From positions 7,616,314 through 7,680,313 of the forward strand of contig CM043005.1 in NCBI GenBank assembly GCA_023678885.1: 64,000 nt of DNA. Reading direction: 5' to 3'. Every line of letters starts with the position of its first letter. Position 1 is the stretch's first letter. Shown here piece by piece: positions 1-11,522 of this stretch. This DNA is from Pogostemon cablin. Lineage: Eukaryota; Streptophyta; Magnoliopsida; Lamiales; Lamiaceae. Under the pieces are notes generated by a model, which did not search any database, was not told the DNA's origin, and saw nothing but the letters and a program-made list of their open reading frames with translations. The position numbers and the translations under genes are program-made.

Positions 1-717
1 CACCGAGGCTAAGATCGAGAAATTCATCTGGGAAAATATCATATGCCGATTTGGGATACCATTTGCCACAGTGACCGACAATGGCAAATAGTTTGACAAT
101 GCCAAACGCAGAAAATTTTATAAAGATTACAACATTAAGAAGTGGTCCTCCATGCCATACCACCCGCAGTCTAATGGGCAAGTCGAAGCGGTGAACAAGA
201 TCATCAAACATACTTTGAAAGCCAGGTTGAGAAGCTAGATGGAAAATGCCCTGAGGAACTGCCGGGAGTCCTGTGGTCATATAGAACAACGACGAGAACC
301 TCCACTAATGAGACCTCATTCTCGATGGCCTTCGGTGCTGAGGCGGTAATTCCCATAGAAATTAGAGAACCCAGCCCTAGGATCGCTCTCCACTAAGAAG
401 GGACAAATGATGAATTGATTCAAGAAAGTCTAGACCTATTGGAGGAAATGAGATTGAACGTGGAATTTCATAACGCGATTTACAAGCAGAGAGCAGAGAG
501 ATTCTACAACTCCAAGATAAAGTTGAGGAGATACAAAGGTGGAGAACCGGTGCTATGGAAAGTATTGGGCCCAATGGCACAGGGTAACGGCTAAATCTGG
601 AAAAGTGCCTACATGATCAAGAGAGTTCTGGAAGGAGGAGCATACGAGTCGGAAGAGGTAGATGACAAGAAGATACCACACCCCTGGAATGCACAACATT
701 TGAAAAAGTACTACTAA
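1..717 (+). pseudogene. Tat pol, integrase C-terminal part (copy A)
   Basis: Reads as the end of a Ty3/gypsy integrase. The second catalytic Asp is at 77-79 in a VTDNG context. An NGQVEAVNK motif follows, with the catalytic Glu at about 184-186, then the downstream integrase region and the typical pol end WNAQHLKKYY with TAA at 715-717. It is broken: an in-frame TAG at 89-91 replaces the expected Gln after NGK, another TAG sits near 237, and more stops and frame changes follow. The integrase would insert element cDNA into the host genome, but this copy cannot make it. The start lies outside the window. Confidence 0.9.
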
Positions 718-1885
718 TGAAATAGAGAGCGGGGCGAATAAGGTTAGTGATGCAACTTTAGTTACAACTTTTAATTAAGGCATTAGGCCATACTCTGTGG
801 AAATGGAAATTGTGTAAAAACCTTTTCGGGATATGTGGTTAAGGAGGTCATTATGCGTAGGGATATCATTACTTTATGAATATTAATTCGTAAACTTCAC
901 CTATGAACTCAAAAAGAATACTACATACATAAATAAAAGGATTATGAAATGGCAAGGGCGGCAATGGAGCTAAGACTTAAGAATAAAATATACCGAAGAA
1001 AAAACTATCAAAAGGAAAAACAAAAGGCATGCCAAAATAAAATGGGCAGGATCGGAAATCGGAATAAAAAGGGAACGTATCGGATCTCTGGGGAAGCAGA
1101 ATAAAAATACCAAAGTATTGGAGTCGAGAGTCAAAACAAGAGTCAAGGTATCTGATGAGAATTACAAGGCTAATTAAGAGGATCTCGGTATAATGGGAAT
1201 AGATCATTTCAGATAAAGGTTGAAATAGCGGAACCAGAAAGAGAAGGTAGTAACTGACCTCGGAACAGCATCAGGAAGGGACACAAGCAAACATATATAA
1301 CGGATACATGTAAAGATTGGAATATGAGGTTCGGAGTAAAGGGAATAGACCTCAGAATGTCGTTGGGAATAAACACGGATATGCACACAGGATGGACGAA
1401 TAGAGAGGTTGGAAAATTAAGCTTGGAGCAAGGGAAATGAGCCTCGGAATAATGGGTGAAATGACGCGAAGGCACAATACGGAATAACCTAAGTAAAACC
1501 GAAGACAGTGGAAATGAGAGGAAGGTTTGGAATCTCGGCATCGGATAGGGATTCAGAACCACAAATGCTCAGCGAGAATGAATGACAAAAGCATAAACCT
1601 CCTTGCCCAAGGTGAACAAAGCAAAAAGACGCATTACAAGTGATAAAAGCAGAACTAAGAACACCGACAACATTGAATTAATTAAAGGTAAATCAACTAC
1701 TCGTAAATAGCCAAATTCACAAGCCAAAGGGACATCGGCGAACAAGTCTACCAGACAAAGACAAAACGAAAATGGAGGAAATCAATAGCTAAAGTTCATA
1801 CACAGTCAGGGTAAATACAATTCCAAGCAACACCGGGCTGAGGGTAGAATAAAACCAACTGGCAAAGGGAAGAAAAGTGTGGACT
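718..1885. other. Retrotransposon spacer after pol (copy A)
   Basis: Between the pol stop and the end of the first antisense reading frame I see no recognisable coding sequence. Open stretches on the minus strand here (up to 117 codons) lack family features and are probably chance. The region is part of the Tat element and recurs at about 26830-27997 and 53281-54448. It may hold the 3' end of the antisense transcript. Confidence 0.6.
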
Positions 1886-4500
1886 TCAATCTTTCTTTCG
1901 ACTGCTGATGGAATGGAAGATGCTCGCCATCTTATCCTCCATATCTTTTAGCACGGCCTTGGCACAGACGTCCCTCTCCTCTGCTGAACTAGAGCGCGGA
2001 ATCCACTGCTCCAAGGGTCGAATACGAGCCTTAGCTTCAACCAACCTAGCGCGCGCCTCAGCGGCCTCGACTCTTGCAGTATCTCTAGCAATCTCAGTCT
2101 CGGTCAAACTCGCCTCTACAGACTCGAGAGTAGCCCGCCCTAAATCAACCTCCAATCATTCTCTCTGGTGCGTAACAATGTTGGTTAGCTTGGCATTCTC
2201 GAGCTCCAGGGCATTCAATCTCTCTTTGAAATTGACGAAAGACCCTTCGGAACGGTCAACAAGCCGACTGGCGAACAAACGGTATTGGTCCATCAAATGC
2301 AGAGAAGAAATAAGGGAGGCAACATCAACTCCAGCCATCACGGCCAAACCAAAGGAGTCTTGGGAAAGAGAAAGGGGGACAACAGTCGGCAGAACATGGT
2401 GAGGGGCCAGATGAGAGGTACCTGCAATAAAACCCTGAGTCCCTAACTCCTGCAGTTCGGACAAGTCAGGTTCCTCATCTTCCTCAACTGTACCTTTTCC
2501 TCACACACGGGCCCTTTCAGCGGCTAACCTGGCAGCTTCAGCATCAGCATCGGTAGGGTCAATTGTTGCGGTAATACCTGTAGGGTTCGGATGGGGAAAA
2601 ATAACTGTTGGGACGACTTGAGAAGTCGAGGGAGCAGAACTAACATCAGATCTGGGGGCAGACCTCACCCTCGGTCCAACCATCATGTCGTAGTCCGCGG
2701 CCTCAGAACTACTACCCACCTCAATTTCGGGAGCCCCCATCGGTTCAGGATCCTCCTCGGGGTCCTCCTCCGGATCTTCTTCAGGATCCTCTTCCTGGAT
2801 CTTCCTCCGGATCCTCCTCGGAATGCATCTCGACCTCAGGCTCGGCAATGGAAAGATCTATAAAAGGACACCGCGGATAAAGATCCAATGAATACGAAAA
2901 GAATAAGGTAGCTCGAATGGAGGTAATTATCCCCCTTAACCTTTTAGGGAGAAGGTCGAACTCACCAATGGAAGAGGATGGACTAGGCACATAGCTAATT
3001 CCAGTTGACCGAGAAGGCCCACCATGCTCATAAACACTCCTTTCTCTCTTTCTAAGCAAGGAAGCAGAAGCGGATTCAGAACCAAGAACGAAAAAACACT
3101 AGAAGGGGCATCGATAGAATGACACAATCGTGGATGGGGAGGAGACAAAGGGGGCAAAGCCCTATTTTCGGTAAGCTGCAAAACCAACAGATCCTCGCCA
3201 AGCTTCATGTCTTCAGACCCAACAGACGGGTCATCCATCTCTTCATCTTCGTCGCGAGAGGAAGAACGGGCAGAGTAGTCGGAGTCATCTTCCTCATCCG
3301 AAAACTGATACACATACTTATACGGAGTTAACGACAAACCAGTCACAGAACCAGTCGATCCCACCAGAGATAAGGCACTCTAGAGCTCACCTATAGAACA
3401 AGATAGAAAGGTCAGTCATGAAATAAAGGGAACAGGAATGGACCTAGAAAAGGGAGTACCAGTGGTTGCGCTACGGCCAAAAGTAGACAACCCAGCCGAA
3501 ACCAGGATGGGCTTGGAAAGCAATGGAGAGACACGATAAGTATTCCCTCTGCGAGATAAAATCTCGTACACATGGCAAAAACCATTGCTCAGCCGCTCAA
3601 GAGGACGACGAGGGGGACTTGCATGACATAAATATCAGAAAGGAACATCAGAGACCATTCAGAACTCGGAAGACAGAGAAGAACCATACACTTATCCAAT
3701 GGAAAAAATCAAACAGGAAAAGTCACGGAAATACCATTGACACGGGTACGATAATCGCCACCCAACCAGAGCCAGGCCTGCTCCCAGCTTCGGCCAATAA
3801 CATCAGAAGCCCCCATAAAATGATGGTTATCACGGAGAAGAAAATGGTAAAAACCACCAGAACGACCAGATAGAGCATAAAAAAAGAGGAACTCTAGTTC
3901 GAACAGATCTCATATGGTGTGGCCCAACACGTAAAACAGTGACATAGTGGATATTAGACGCAACCAAGAAGAGGACAGTAGCTGGCCTACAGCCATGTCC
4001 CACCTCTGCAACAGTAAACCGATAACAGGGGGAAGTGGAAGGTACAAACCGGTAAGAAAGAGATAGTAAAATACAGTGCGACCTGGGGGGATCAGAGAGA
4101 GGAACACCATCCAAAGAAAGCTCGAAGATGACATTAAGATTACCATACCACCGGTGGAGTTCCCTCGAAGTGCGGCCCCCCAAATTGCCGATATCCCGAT
4201 GACCAGGAAGATAATCCCCATGTTTAGAGGGAGCACGATGCCTAAATCCGCGTCAATGAATACCACCACACCACCAGCACCTGCAGTCGGCACAGCAGGG
4301 ACAGATTGTCTACTTGGAGAGGAAATGGAGGCCGGGTTGCCACCTGAGGAGGAAGAAGTAGACAAATCCCTCAAGTTGGGATGCGGCATCTTGCGGAGGC
4401 TATTGGAACTACGAAGCGGCACCATGTGATGTACTGACATACTGTCGGAAGTGTTCACCTCCTGAACATCAAGCGGGAAGGGAGTACCTTCACCAGACAT
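1886..4500 (-). pseudogene. Antisense extra-ORF module 2 of the Tat element (copy A)
   Basis: Read on the minus strand from a real ATG at 4500 (MSGEG, Ser/Pro-rich start). The frame changes near 4200 into a region with SRELHRWYGNLNVIFEL, and further decayed pieces follow. An acidic stretch (DEEDDSDYS, about 3300-3240) comes next. The C-terminal part, 2848-1886, is one frame interrupted by TGA at about 2501 and 2156. It carries an EEDP tetrapeptide repeat near 2745-2790, an Ala/Glu/Arg-rich segment and a final coiled-coil-like region. The layout (N-terminal globular part, acidic spacer, coiled coil) resembles module 1. Extra ORFs, including antisense ones, are known in plant Tat-lineage elements, but their function is unknown. 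Exon boundaries are not resolved. Confidence 0.6.
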
Positions 4501-4850
4501 CTTCCGCCAGTCAAAGAACTCAGGAATTAGGGCTTGGCAAAAAAGATGACAAATGAGAGAAAGAGACAGATTTTCAGAAATCGCAAAAATATCGAAAGAA
4601 TGCAGCTAAACGAAATACAAGGATATACGGGAAGGATAAGAGAGATTTGAATTTCGAAAAACCAAAACAGAAACTATCTGACAAGATGGAAGGCGGCACG
4701 TATCATCATTGGAAATTATGGAGCAAAAACGGCTAAGATCCAATGGCTGGGATGAAGAGACCTTACAACTCCCAAGGAAAAGGGAGGATCCAGATTGATC
4801 CACGCAGCACCTGACCAAAGACGTGACAATCCACGAAAGAAAAACAACGG

Positions 4851-4856
4851 TTTATA
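4851..4856 (-). promoter_or_regulatory. Putative TATA box for antisense module 2 (copy A)
   Basis: On the minus strand the sequence reads TATAAACCGTTG about 350 bp before the ATG at 4500 and about 180 bp after the end of module 1. A closely related string stands upstream of module 1. A second AT-rich TATA-like string is near 4925-4932. Assignment rests on sequence and position only. Confidence 0.35.
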
Positions 4857-5037
4857 TTTTAAATTGAAGGTAAATTACCAAAATACCCTCGCGAGATCCG
4901 CTAACAGGGAAGAAAAGTACTTCATTTATAAATAGTGAATTACAAAGGAGGCAGAAATTACCGAAAATCCTATTATCCGATAAAACAAAGGAAATACAAA
5001 GAAGGTACAGAATAAACTTCTAATAAGGAAGATACAT

Positions 5038-8000
5038 TCAATTTAATACTAGGGGCTCCGGAATACTCCATTGATCAGCTAGGAAGATTTTGGAATCAGC
5101 CGCATCTGTAGACTGTGGCTCCCCACTTCCGCACGGCACATCTTTGGAGATACCTAAGGGAGCTTCGGAGGTTTCCGGCCTCGGCAAAACATCGACTTCC
5201 ACCTCTGAGGTTGATGGAATTGGAGGAACCGCGGCTGTCTCGGTTGGCAGAGATTCAAAAACTTTGGCAGTGGTGACCTGACCGGAAATGCGTGTATCAC
5301 CTAAAGCGGGACACTCAATCTTAGTAGAAACTTCTCGGGTAGGTCCCCTTACAGATTCGATAGGGAGAGCGGCAAGTGGATCCTCAACCCCAGAATCAAC
5401 TGCGGCAAGATCCAAGACATCATCAGCAAAGTCCTCATCGGATCCACCCTCCTCAGACTCTCCATAGGATTTTTTAGGTATATCAGTGATGAAATCGGAA
5501 TACTCACCGAGCACCCCAAAATCAACGTCGCCCCTCAAAATCTCCCAGGAGGCATTTTCTCCTCACTGATGGCTTGATGAAGGATAACACGCATGTCATC
5601 GAGACAATCAGGATAGGACTTCTGGGAAGAGGCTTGAGCTAGAGCAGCAGCGCAGGAATAAAAATAGTGAATCTTAGTCTTCGGAAGGATAACTTCCCTA
5701 TAACAGAGGTTGTCAGCCTCTGATAGGAGTAAAGCATTCTTCACGCATTCTATTTCGGCCAAGGCCCCACCACGTTCCCTCCGTACCCCAGCTACAACAT
5801 CCTCAGCAGCCCTGATCTTCTGAGCTGAGGAAACCTCTAATGTCTCATTCTCCTGCCGAACTTTCTCGAGCTCTTGATCGGAAGATATTCGGAAGGCATC
5901 AAAACTACTCTGAACCCGGGAAAACTTGGCGTGGAACTGACCTTCCTTTGCCAGGATCTCTTCCTGATGTTTCACCTCCAAAGCTGCAACCTTATCCGAG
6001 AGTACCTTATTCTGAAGCACTAAAGCACTCCTCTCTTCTTCGGATTTAGCTAACAGGCTGACATACCGAGCATGGAGAATCTCGAAAGTTCCCTGGAGCT
6101 CAACCTTTTTATCCTGCTCGATCCTCAACTGACCCCTGATCAGAGCCCCAGCCGTGCTAGCTTCAGATGCTTTCTTCTCATAATCCTTCATTTTCTGGAT
6201 CACCGAAATAACCTCATCTTGCAAACGAAAATTGTTTCTTTCTAGTTTGGAAATACGATTCAAGGCATTAATGGCGTGGATCGCTGGCAACCCAGATAGC
6301 TGGAGATGCTGTGGAGAGAATCCTTGGCAGACATATTCTCCAGATGGCCGAGGAGCTCTCGGGTACAACCTTTAAAGGGAAAAGTGGCTGCACGAGCTAA
6401 ATATGCCGGAGCATCAAAGACAAACAAAAGCTCTTGAGTTCGGAGGAACGTCTTCCCGGCCTCATCCATGTGGCCATACCTTTGTAAGAGCTCCTGGTCG
6501 GCTATCAGATCTATCGGAAGAAACGAAGTAGCATCATCCGACAAGGGCATAGCTGAAGATGCGCCTTCAGTAGAAGATCCACCATGTGACCAAAAATGCA
6601 AGGGGGTCTTCCCCCGATAATACCGCCACATCCCAGAAGGGGAACAATGAGACGCCGGGTCATAGGAAGTACCACTAGAGGCCTGCTGAAGGTTGGACGG
6701 AATGGTGACACTCGGTTGGCCAAAAGTGATAAAAGGAGAATGGACAAATGCTTCAAGAGATGGGGAAGAGCTGATGTCACAGACTTCGACATTCTCCTGA
6801 GGAGCGGCACTAGGTGCAACAGAGGAACCACCGACAATAGCGCCAATATCATCGTCCATGATCTTTTTCAAAGGACGCGTGATGAGAGCGGTACTGTCAT
6901 GAGTACCCTCCTCGGAAGTCTCATCCACCAACTTGTACTTCAGTTTTGGGGCAATAGACTTTGTGGCGGTAGTTTCGGAAGCCCCTTTCTTAGACTTCGG
7001 GGCTCGAGAGGCTTTTTTGGAAACTTTCTCCCGAGGGCCCATAGCTGACACCAGGATGAGATCGGCCTCCAACCTCAAAGTGACAGGATCCGAAGGCTCT
7101 TCAATCCTGACGGATGTAAGAGGCTGCACGACAAGAGGAGCTCCAGAAACCTTCGGAGAAGAAATCTTAGAAACTTTCTTCTTCCCTTTACTAAGCGCAG
7201 CCCGCTAGCGAGCAGAGGAGAGAGTAGCCATATGGGCAATATCAGGTATAAGACGCTTCCCTTTCCCTAACAGTAACATAAAATGGGGAAACATTAGTGC
7301 AAAAGAGGGAACTATACAATGAGCCCCGCAGACGAGGAATGAATCACGAATAAATCACCTGGCATGGCTATGGATGTAGTAGTAAAGCCGATTCGGAAAA
7401 GGTTCTTCCCTTGGAAAACATGCTGGTAATGGCATCTCTTGTCAGAGAGCTTGCGAATGCGGAGGAAGGCGTCCTGAAACTCTACCGACAGAGTCTCGAG
7501 AGCACACGAATCGCCTACTACACAAAACAAAAGAAAGAAATGTCAGAATACCCCAAATAACCTAGAAGAGAGCCGAAAGAAACATATACGCACTAAGGAC
7601 AGGTTTGAAGAAGGAACTTCTAGGAAGCACTGTGGGATTTTGAGGATTCCTGAGGTCATATACAAAATCTTCCCTCCAGGGCCCACGAACCCAGAACCAC
7701 GGATTTTTTCACCCCTTAACAGAACTGGGCAAATAAGCAACAAGATTAGTATGGCGAGGTACCAAATAATAATATTCCTTCGTCCTATGATTCGGGGTAA
7801 GCCGATATAGAAAATTGATTTCAGTGGTAGTCAAGAAGGAATACTTCTTCTTTCGAAAGAAAACTAAAATATCCCCATCAAAGCTGCCCAACCATTGGGA
7901 GCCAATTGAACAGGGACTATACTCCAAAACTCAAAAATATCCCGAAGGCAAGGATGGAGAGGAAACCTAAGGCCAAGCTCAAGTTGCAACTCGTAGGCTG

Positions 8001-8429
8001 CGACAGCGTTCGGCGGAGCATAACACATGCGGCCATCAGGGGAAGGAAGGAAAAAATCGATACCTTCCCCACACTGAAATTTGCTTAGAGCGACGACGAT
8101 ACTTTTTCTCAACCACGAATCATCAAGAGTCGAGGAGACCTCAGCGGCAAAAAAAAGGCATATCCCTGTCCCACCGTGGAAGTTCCCTGAGATGGGCCAA
8201 TAGCCCAGGTCCGGCGTCAGTAATTTGAGGATTATGCTCTAGCGTGAAAGTAGAAATGAAATCGGTAACCCTCTGATTGAAAATAATCCGGGAAGGAGAC
8301 GGGGGACCCAAACACTCCTATTAAGATGACAAGGAAGACCCCGAGCTACCGAGCAAAGAATTTGTCGAACAGGAAGCGAATCTAGGAGATCTAAGAGGAG
8401 AAGAAGAACCCTCGCAAGCAATACCGTGC
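5038..8429 (-). pseudogene. Antisense extra-ORF module 1, Transposase_28-like (copy A)
   Basis: Minus-strand gene with probable introns. Exon 1 (about 8429-7594) begins with a Ser-rich stretch. It continues as a globular domain with PLHPCLRDIFEFW, QLAPNGW and EYYYLVPRHTN motifs, which resemble the plant 'putative gypsy type transposon' (Transposase_28) family found in retrotransposon extra ORFs. Introns are inferred at about 7593-7517 and 7358-7267 from GT/AG ends. Exon 3 carries a Lys/Ser-rich basic region, a conserved block ending near 6290, a long coiled coil (about 6290-5535) and an acidic C-terminus ending at 5038. Lesions are TAA near 8325, frame change near 7868, TAG at 7205-7207, and frame changes near 6290 and 5537. 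Private to A are TGA at 7709-7711 and an extra A near 8148. No clear initiator ATG is visible. Confidence 0.6.
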
Positions 8430-8608
8430 TACTTGTAACTGGAAATAAAACGTGGAGAGATAGGGAGAAAGAAACTCTAAGCGCCGACAGCGAGAAAACT
8501 CAGAGAGACGAAAGGAGAGAGTCAGGAGAAGAAAGAGAAAAGAAAGAGAGGGGAGAATAATACCTGAAATAAGAGGAAGAACACACTGAATAAAAGGAAC
8601 ACCAACCG

Positions 8609-8614
8609 TTTATA
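8609..8614 (-). promoter_or_regulatory. Putative TATA box for antisense module 1 (copy A)
   Basis: The minus strand reads TATAAACGGTTGG, similar to the string upstream of module 2. It lies about 180 bp before the first open codons of module 1 and 315 bp inside the LTR edge. A pyrimidine-rich leader with a possible splice site follows. Confidence 0.4.
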
Positions 8615-8928
8615 GGATTAAAGGAAAAAAGAGGGAGAAGGGAAAGGGAAAACTGACAAAAGGGTTCAAATTTCAAAATTCAAATCGACAGTTATACCTA
8701 AATACTAAAAATACCCCACACCTGAATGAAAATATCTCAAAGACGTCGCAGAGAACCCGATAATGCATGAACCAATCAGGATGAAGATAGCGAGTAGGAA
8801 CAATGAAGAGTCGCGATGGAAAGAACCCTAATATCGCAGGCACCGAAGCATGAGGGATATAACCCGTGAAATAAGGTTCGACCCTGAACAATCTCAAATC
8901 ATGAAATTATTCAGGCTCGAGGGGCTAA

Positions 8929-9830
8929 TGTTATGGGTATTATATTACGCATGGGCGTAGCAGGCCCAAGAGCTCAATAACCTCTATTATACCTGAAGAA
9001 AAAGGCCCAACCCCATAACGGCTCAAATTGTGGACAGAACTGAAAGGACAATCGAGACAGCCCAAAGAGGGGCGGGCAGCCCGAAGGCCAAGTCGAGAAA
9101 AGAACAAATAGGAATCCACTAAACAGGACGAAGCCAGAGAGCACCCTCGGCAAGAAACTTCGACGACGACATCCTCCTGCCCGAGAGTTCGGACGAGCGC
9201 CACAGCACCGAAAGTCAGCCTGTCCGAGGACCAAAGGGGGCAACGGAAGCAAGATAGTGAAAAAGCAAGCACCATCATGAAGGTTGACAAGTACCACAGG
9301 CTAAAGGATAAGACTAGCGGGGATAAGATATGTCTCGGACAACAATCCTAACTAAAAGACAACAACTGACTGACAAACCTTACTCTAATAACCAATGGGA
9401 AGCCAGCAAAGGATGGAGGCACTCTGGAGAACCCTGTAAAAGCAACCAACAACATCCAGACTCCTCCTGCAGCTGGTCGGCGTACTAAATAGCTTCTTTA
9501 AAGGCGGTTTGTCTCCATCCAAATGGTGCAAGGCGATTGGCTCCGGTTGAGGGTTAGGAGACAACATAAATAACCTCTCTTACAGGAGAGAGGTAGGTAA
9601 CTAATACTTGGCTCTAGACATTGCACTTGTAGAGAGAGAATTTTATGAGTGTTGTTCAAGAGGAGAGTAATAAAAATCGGTTGAGTTCTTTAGTGCGAAT
9701 TGAGTTTTCTATTGGTTTGATCATGTTGTTTTGTAGTTTTATTATACTTGATTGTGTTCGTTCTTGATTCCGTTATAAAATATCTTTATCTCATAAACAT
9801 CAATTAACGGGTCAAGAACAGCTATCAACA
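8929..9830 (+). repeat. 3' LTR of the Tat element (copy A)
   Basis: Begins TGTTATGGG right after a purine-containing tract (GAGGGGCTAA) and ends in ATCAACA, giving canonical TG...CA ends over 902 bp. A TATA-like CATAAATAA lies near 9563. Minus-strand open frames inside it are chance. No matching 5' LTR is in the window, so the target-site duplication cannot be tested. Confidence 0.75.
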
Positions 9831-10506
9831 ATAACTAAGTTTTTTTTTTTTAGTCACACAACTATCAAATTTGCTCGATCTTGGGACAAATTTTGTCTGA
9901 AAAATAAAAACTCCGATCGACGGCATTCTAATTTCTACGTGAACTCATACACGGGTGCACTCATGAACTGATGATAACAGAATCCATACAACCTGATACA
10001 ACCTTGAAATAAAGGAAGATTAAATATGCTTAAAGTTGAGATTTTTTTTTTAATTTCTCAAATGTGACAGAATAGAATAATTAACAATAGGAATAAAAGT
10101 TAGTGTTTTCTTACCATTAACCCTTATATAAATTACCAATAAAATTATTAATAACGGATTACCAACAGAAATATTTACCAACCAAGATTTTGCCAATGAA
10201 TTTTATTGTTAATCCGTCGATGTTCTAATTTAGCAATGCAACTAAGACTTTTACCAATAAAATATTTCGTTGATAAAAATTAGATTTTTTTTTCTCAAAA
10301 GGAACCTAGAGGTATACGTCAGTCAATTTAGTTCTATTTGATATAAAATAAAATGAGATTTGCTTGAGTATAGTATTTAAAAATATGCGATGTTTTGTTT
10401 TATTTGTTATTTGTTCAAGAATGATATTGAAATTAGTGTTGAGGGAGATGTCTTTGTAAATGGCCCAATGGAGGATGTAGGGTATTGAATAAACCTAATA
10501 GATTTG
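9831..10506. other. AT-rich non-coding DNA after the LTR (copy A)
   Basis: No gene seen. The part from about 10110 to 10300 is rich in short ACCAATAAAA / TTACCAAC motifs on both strands, like degenerate subterminal repeats of a DNA transposon, but no terminal repeats or target duplication can be fixed. It recurs at 35945-36619 and 62333-63007. Confidence 0.5.
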
Positions 10507-11040
10507 GAAACACATGTTGGTGGAATTAAAAGTTCTCATCATCTAATTGCTTATGAAAAATATGTGAATTTAAGAAACTAAAAAAACTATTGGACATGTT
10601 TTTGATCATGCAAGTGATGTGCTTTGAGGTGGGTATAAAACTCGTTTGAAGGCTTCAATTTTCTTTTTAAGGTTTCTTTTGCGCCAAATGTTGGTATGTT
10701 GGGGGCATAATAAATATGAGAGTGTTAAGAAATTTCTTGAACTTTTGAAATGAAGTAAGAACACAATAAGAGTGTTAAGATTGTTGCGTTTGAAAATGCT
10801 ATGGATAATTGCCAAATGACATTTGCCACAATTCAAAAAAATATCATCAATTATTGTACTAAGAAAATAACTAAATTCATTATTAATGAGATTGGTAACG
10901 ACTATTCTGATATACATATAGGCCTATGAGTCAAGTAATGTGTATTAAAAGGAACAATTTACTCTTTACTTGCATAATGTTGATGGAAAATTGAGAAGGG
11001 TAATGGAGTTATTTCGTAGACTTGTGCATATAGGTGTGAA
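10507..11040 (+). pseudogene. hAT-type transposase relic, DUF4371-like (copy A)
   Basis: Three plus-strand frames give consecutive pieces of the plant hAT transposase family with zinc-finger MYM/TTF-like and DUF4371 architecture. They are ETHVGGIKSSHH (from 10507); a middle piece with FLELLK near 10735; and 10777-10929, which contains FENAMDNCQMTFATIQKNII and then continues past TGA 10927-10929 into KEQFTLYLHNVDGK. Stops and frame changes separate them, and only about 180 codons remain of a family usually 600-800 long. The DDE catalytic core is absent. A minus-strand open frame over the same bases is a shadow. Confidence 0.65.
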
Positions 11041-11115
11041 TATCTAGTCCCATTTAAACATTTAAAGATAAATATACCCTTAAATAATTTAAATTCTAAA
11101 AATAAATATTAAATA

Positions 11116-11397
11116 CTCCCTCCGTCCCATAATAGACTTCACACTTTCTATTTTCGTCCATCTCACATTAAACTTCACCACCCAAAAAAGAAATATCACA
11201 TCAATTCTTACTCCTAAAACTTCATTTTAGTTACAAGTTTACTACTCTCACCAAACACACACAACATATTTTATAATTTATTTATTATCTAAAAATACTA
11301 CAATACCCTCCAAAAGTCAATAAAATTGGTTAAGTAGCAACTTTTCTTAAACTCTGTATCTACAGTAATGGTGCAGTTTATTCCAGGATGGAAGGAG
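11116..11397. mobile_element. Stowaway-like MITE (copy A)
   Basis: 282 bp, flanked by TA on both sides, with ends CTCCCTCCGTCCC and an inverted GGATGGAAGGAG. Non-coding and AT-rich. It fits Tc1/mariner-derived Stowaway MITEs, which duplicate TA on insertion. The same insertion occurs in all three copies, so it predates the array. Confidence 0.75.
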
Positions 11398-11522
11398 TAT
11401 ATAATATTAGGATAATACGGTATAAACTATTACAATTCATATAATGAATATTGTGAACTCGATTCACACAGTGAAAATAAAAATAGAGCGCGGATCCTGT
11501 GCAGCATCCATATACATATATA

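Larger units (their letters stand above)
1..9830 (+). mobile_element. Tat-lineage Ty3/gypsy retrotransposon, 3' part (copy A)
   Basis: From the window start this element contains the integrase C-terminal half, two antisense extra-ORF modules and a 902 bp 3' LTR. The pol wording, the purine-containing tract just before the LTR, and the extra ORFs between pol and the 3' LTR fit the plant Tat/Ogre group. No 5' LTR, primer-binding site or Tat gag is visible anywhere in the array, so the element is 5'-truncated and non-autonomous. Confidence 0.85.

Noticed and set aside
977..1562. Minus-strand frames of 60 to 117 codons after pol
   Set aside because: No recognisable motifs and no link to the antisense modules; probably chance in the retrotransposon spacer.
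1908..2402. Plus-strand frame of 164 codons over antisense module 2
   Set aside because: It mirrors the minus-strand coiled-coil frame, which has the more protein-like composition and a plausible gene structure.
4076..4429. Plus-strand frame of 117 codons
   Set aside because: Shadow of the minus-strand N-terminal part of antisense module 2; it has no family features.
6596..7208. Plus-strand frames of 150 and 91 codons
   Set aside because: Shadows of exon 3 of antisense module 1.
8940..9297. Minus-strand Cys/Leu-rich frames of 107 to 116 codons
   Set aside because: They lie inside the LTR, shift between copies and show no conserved motif.
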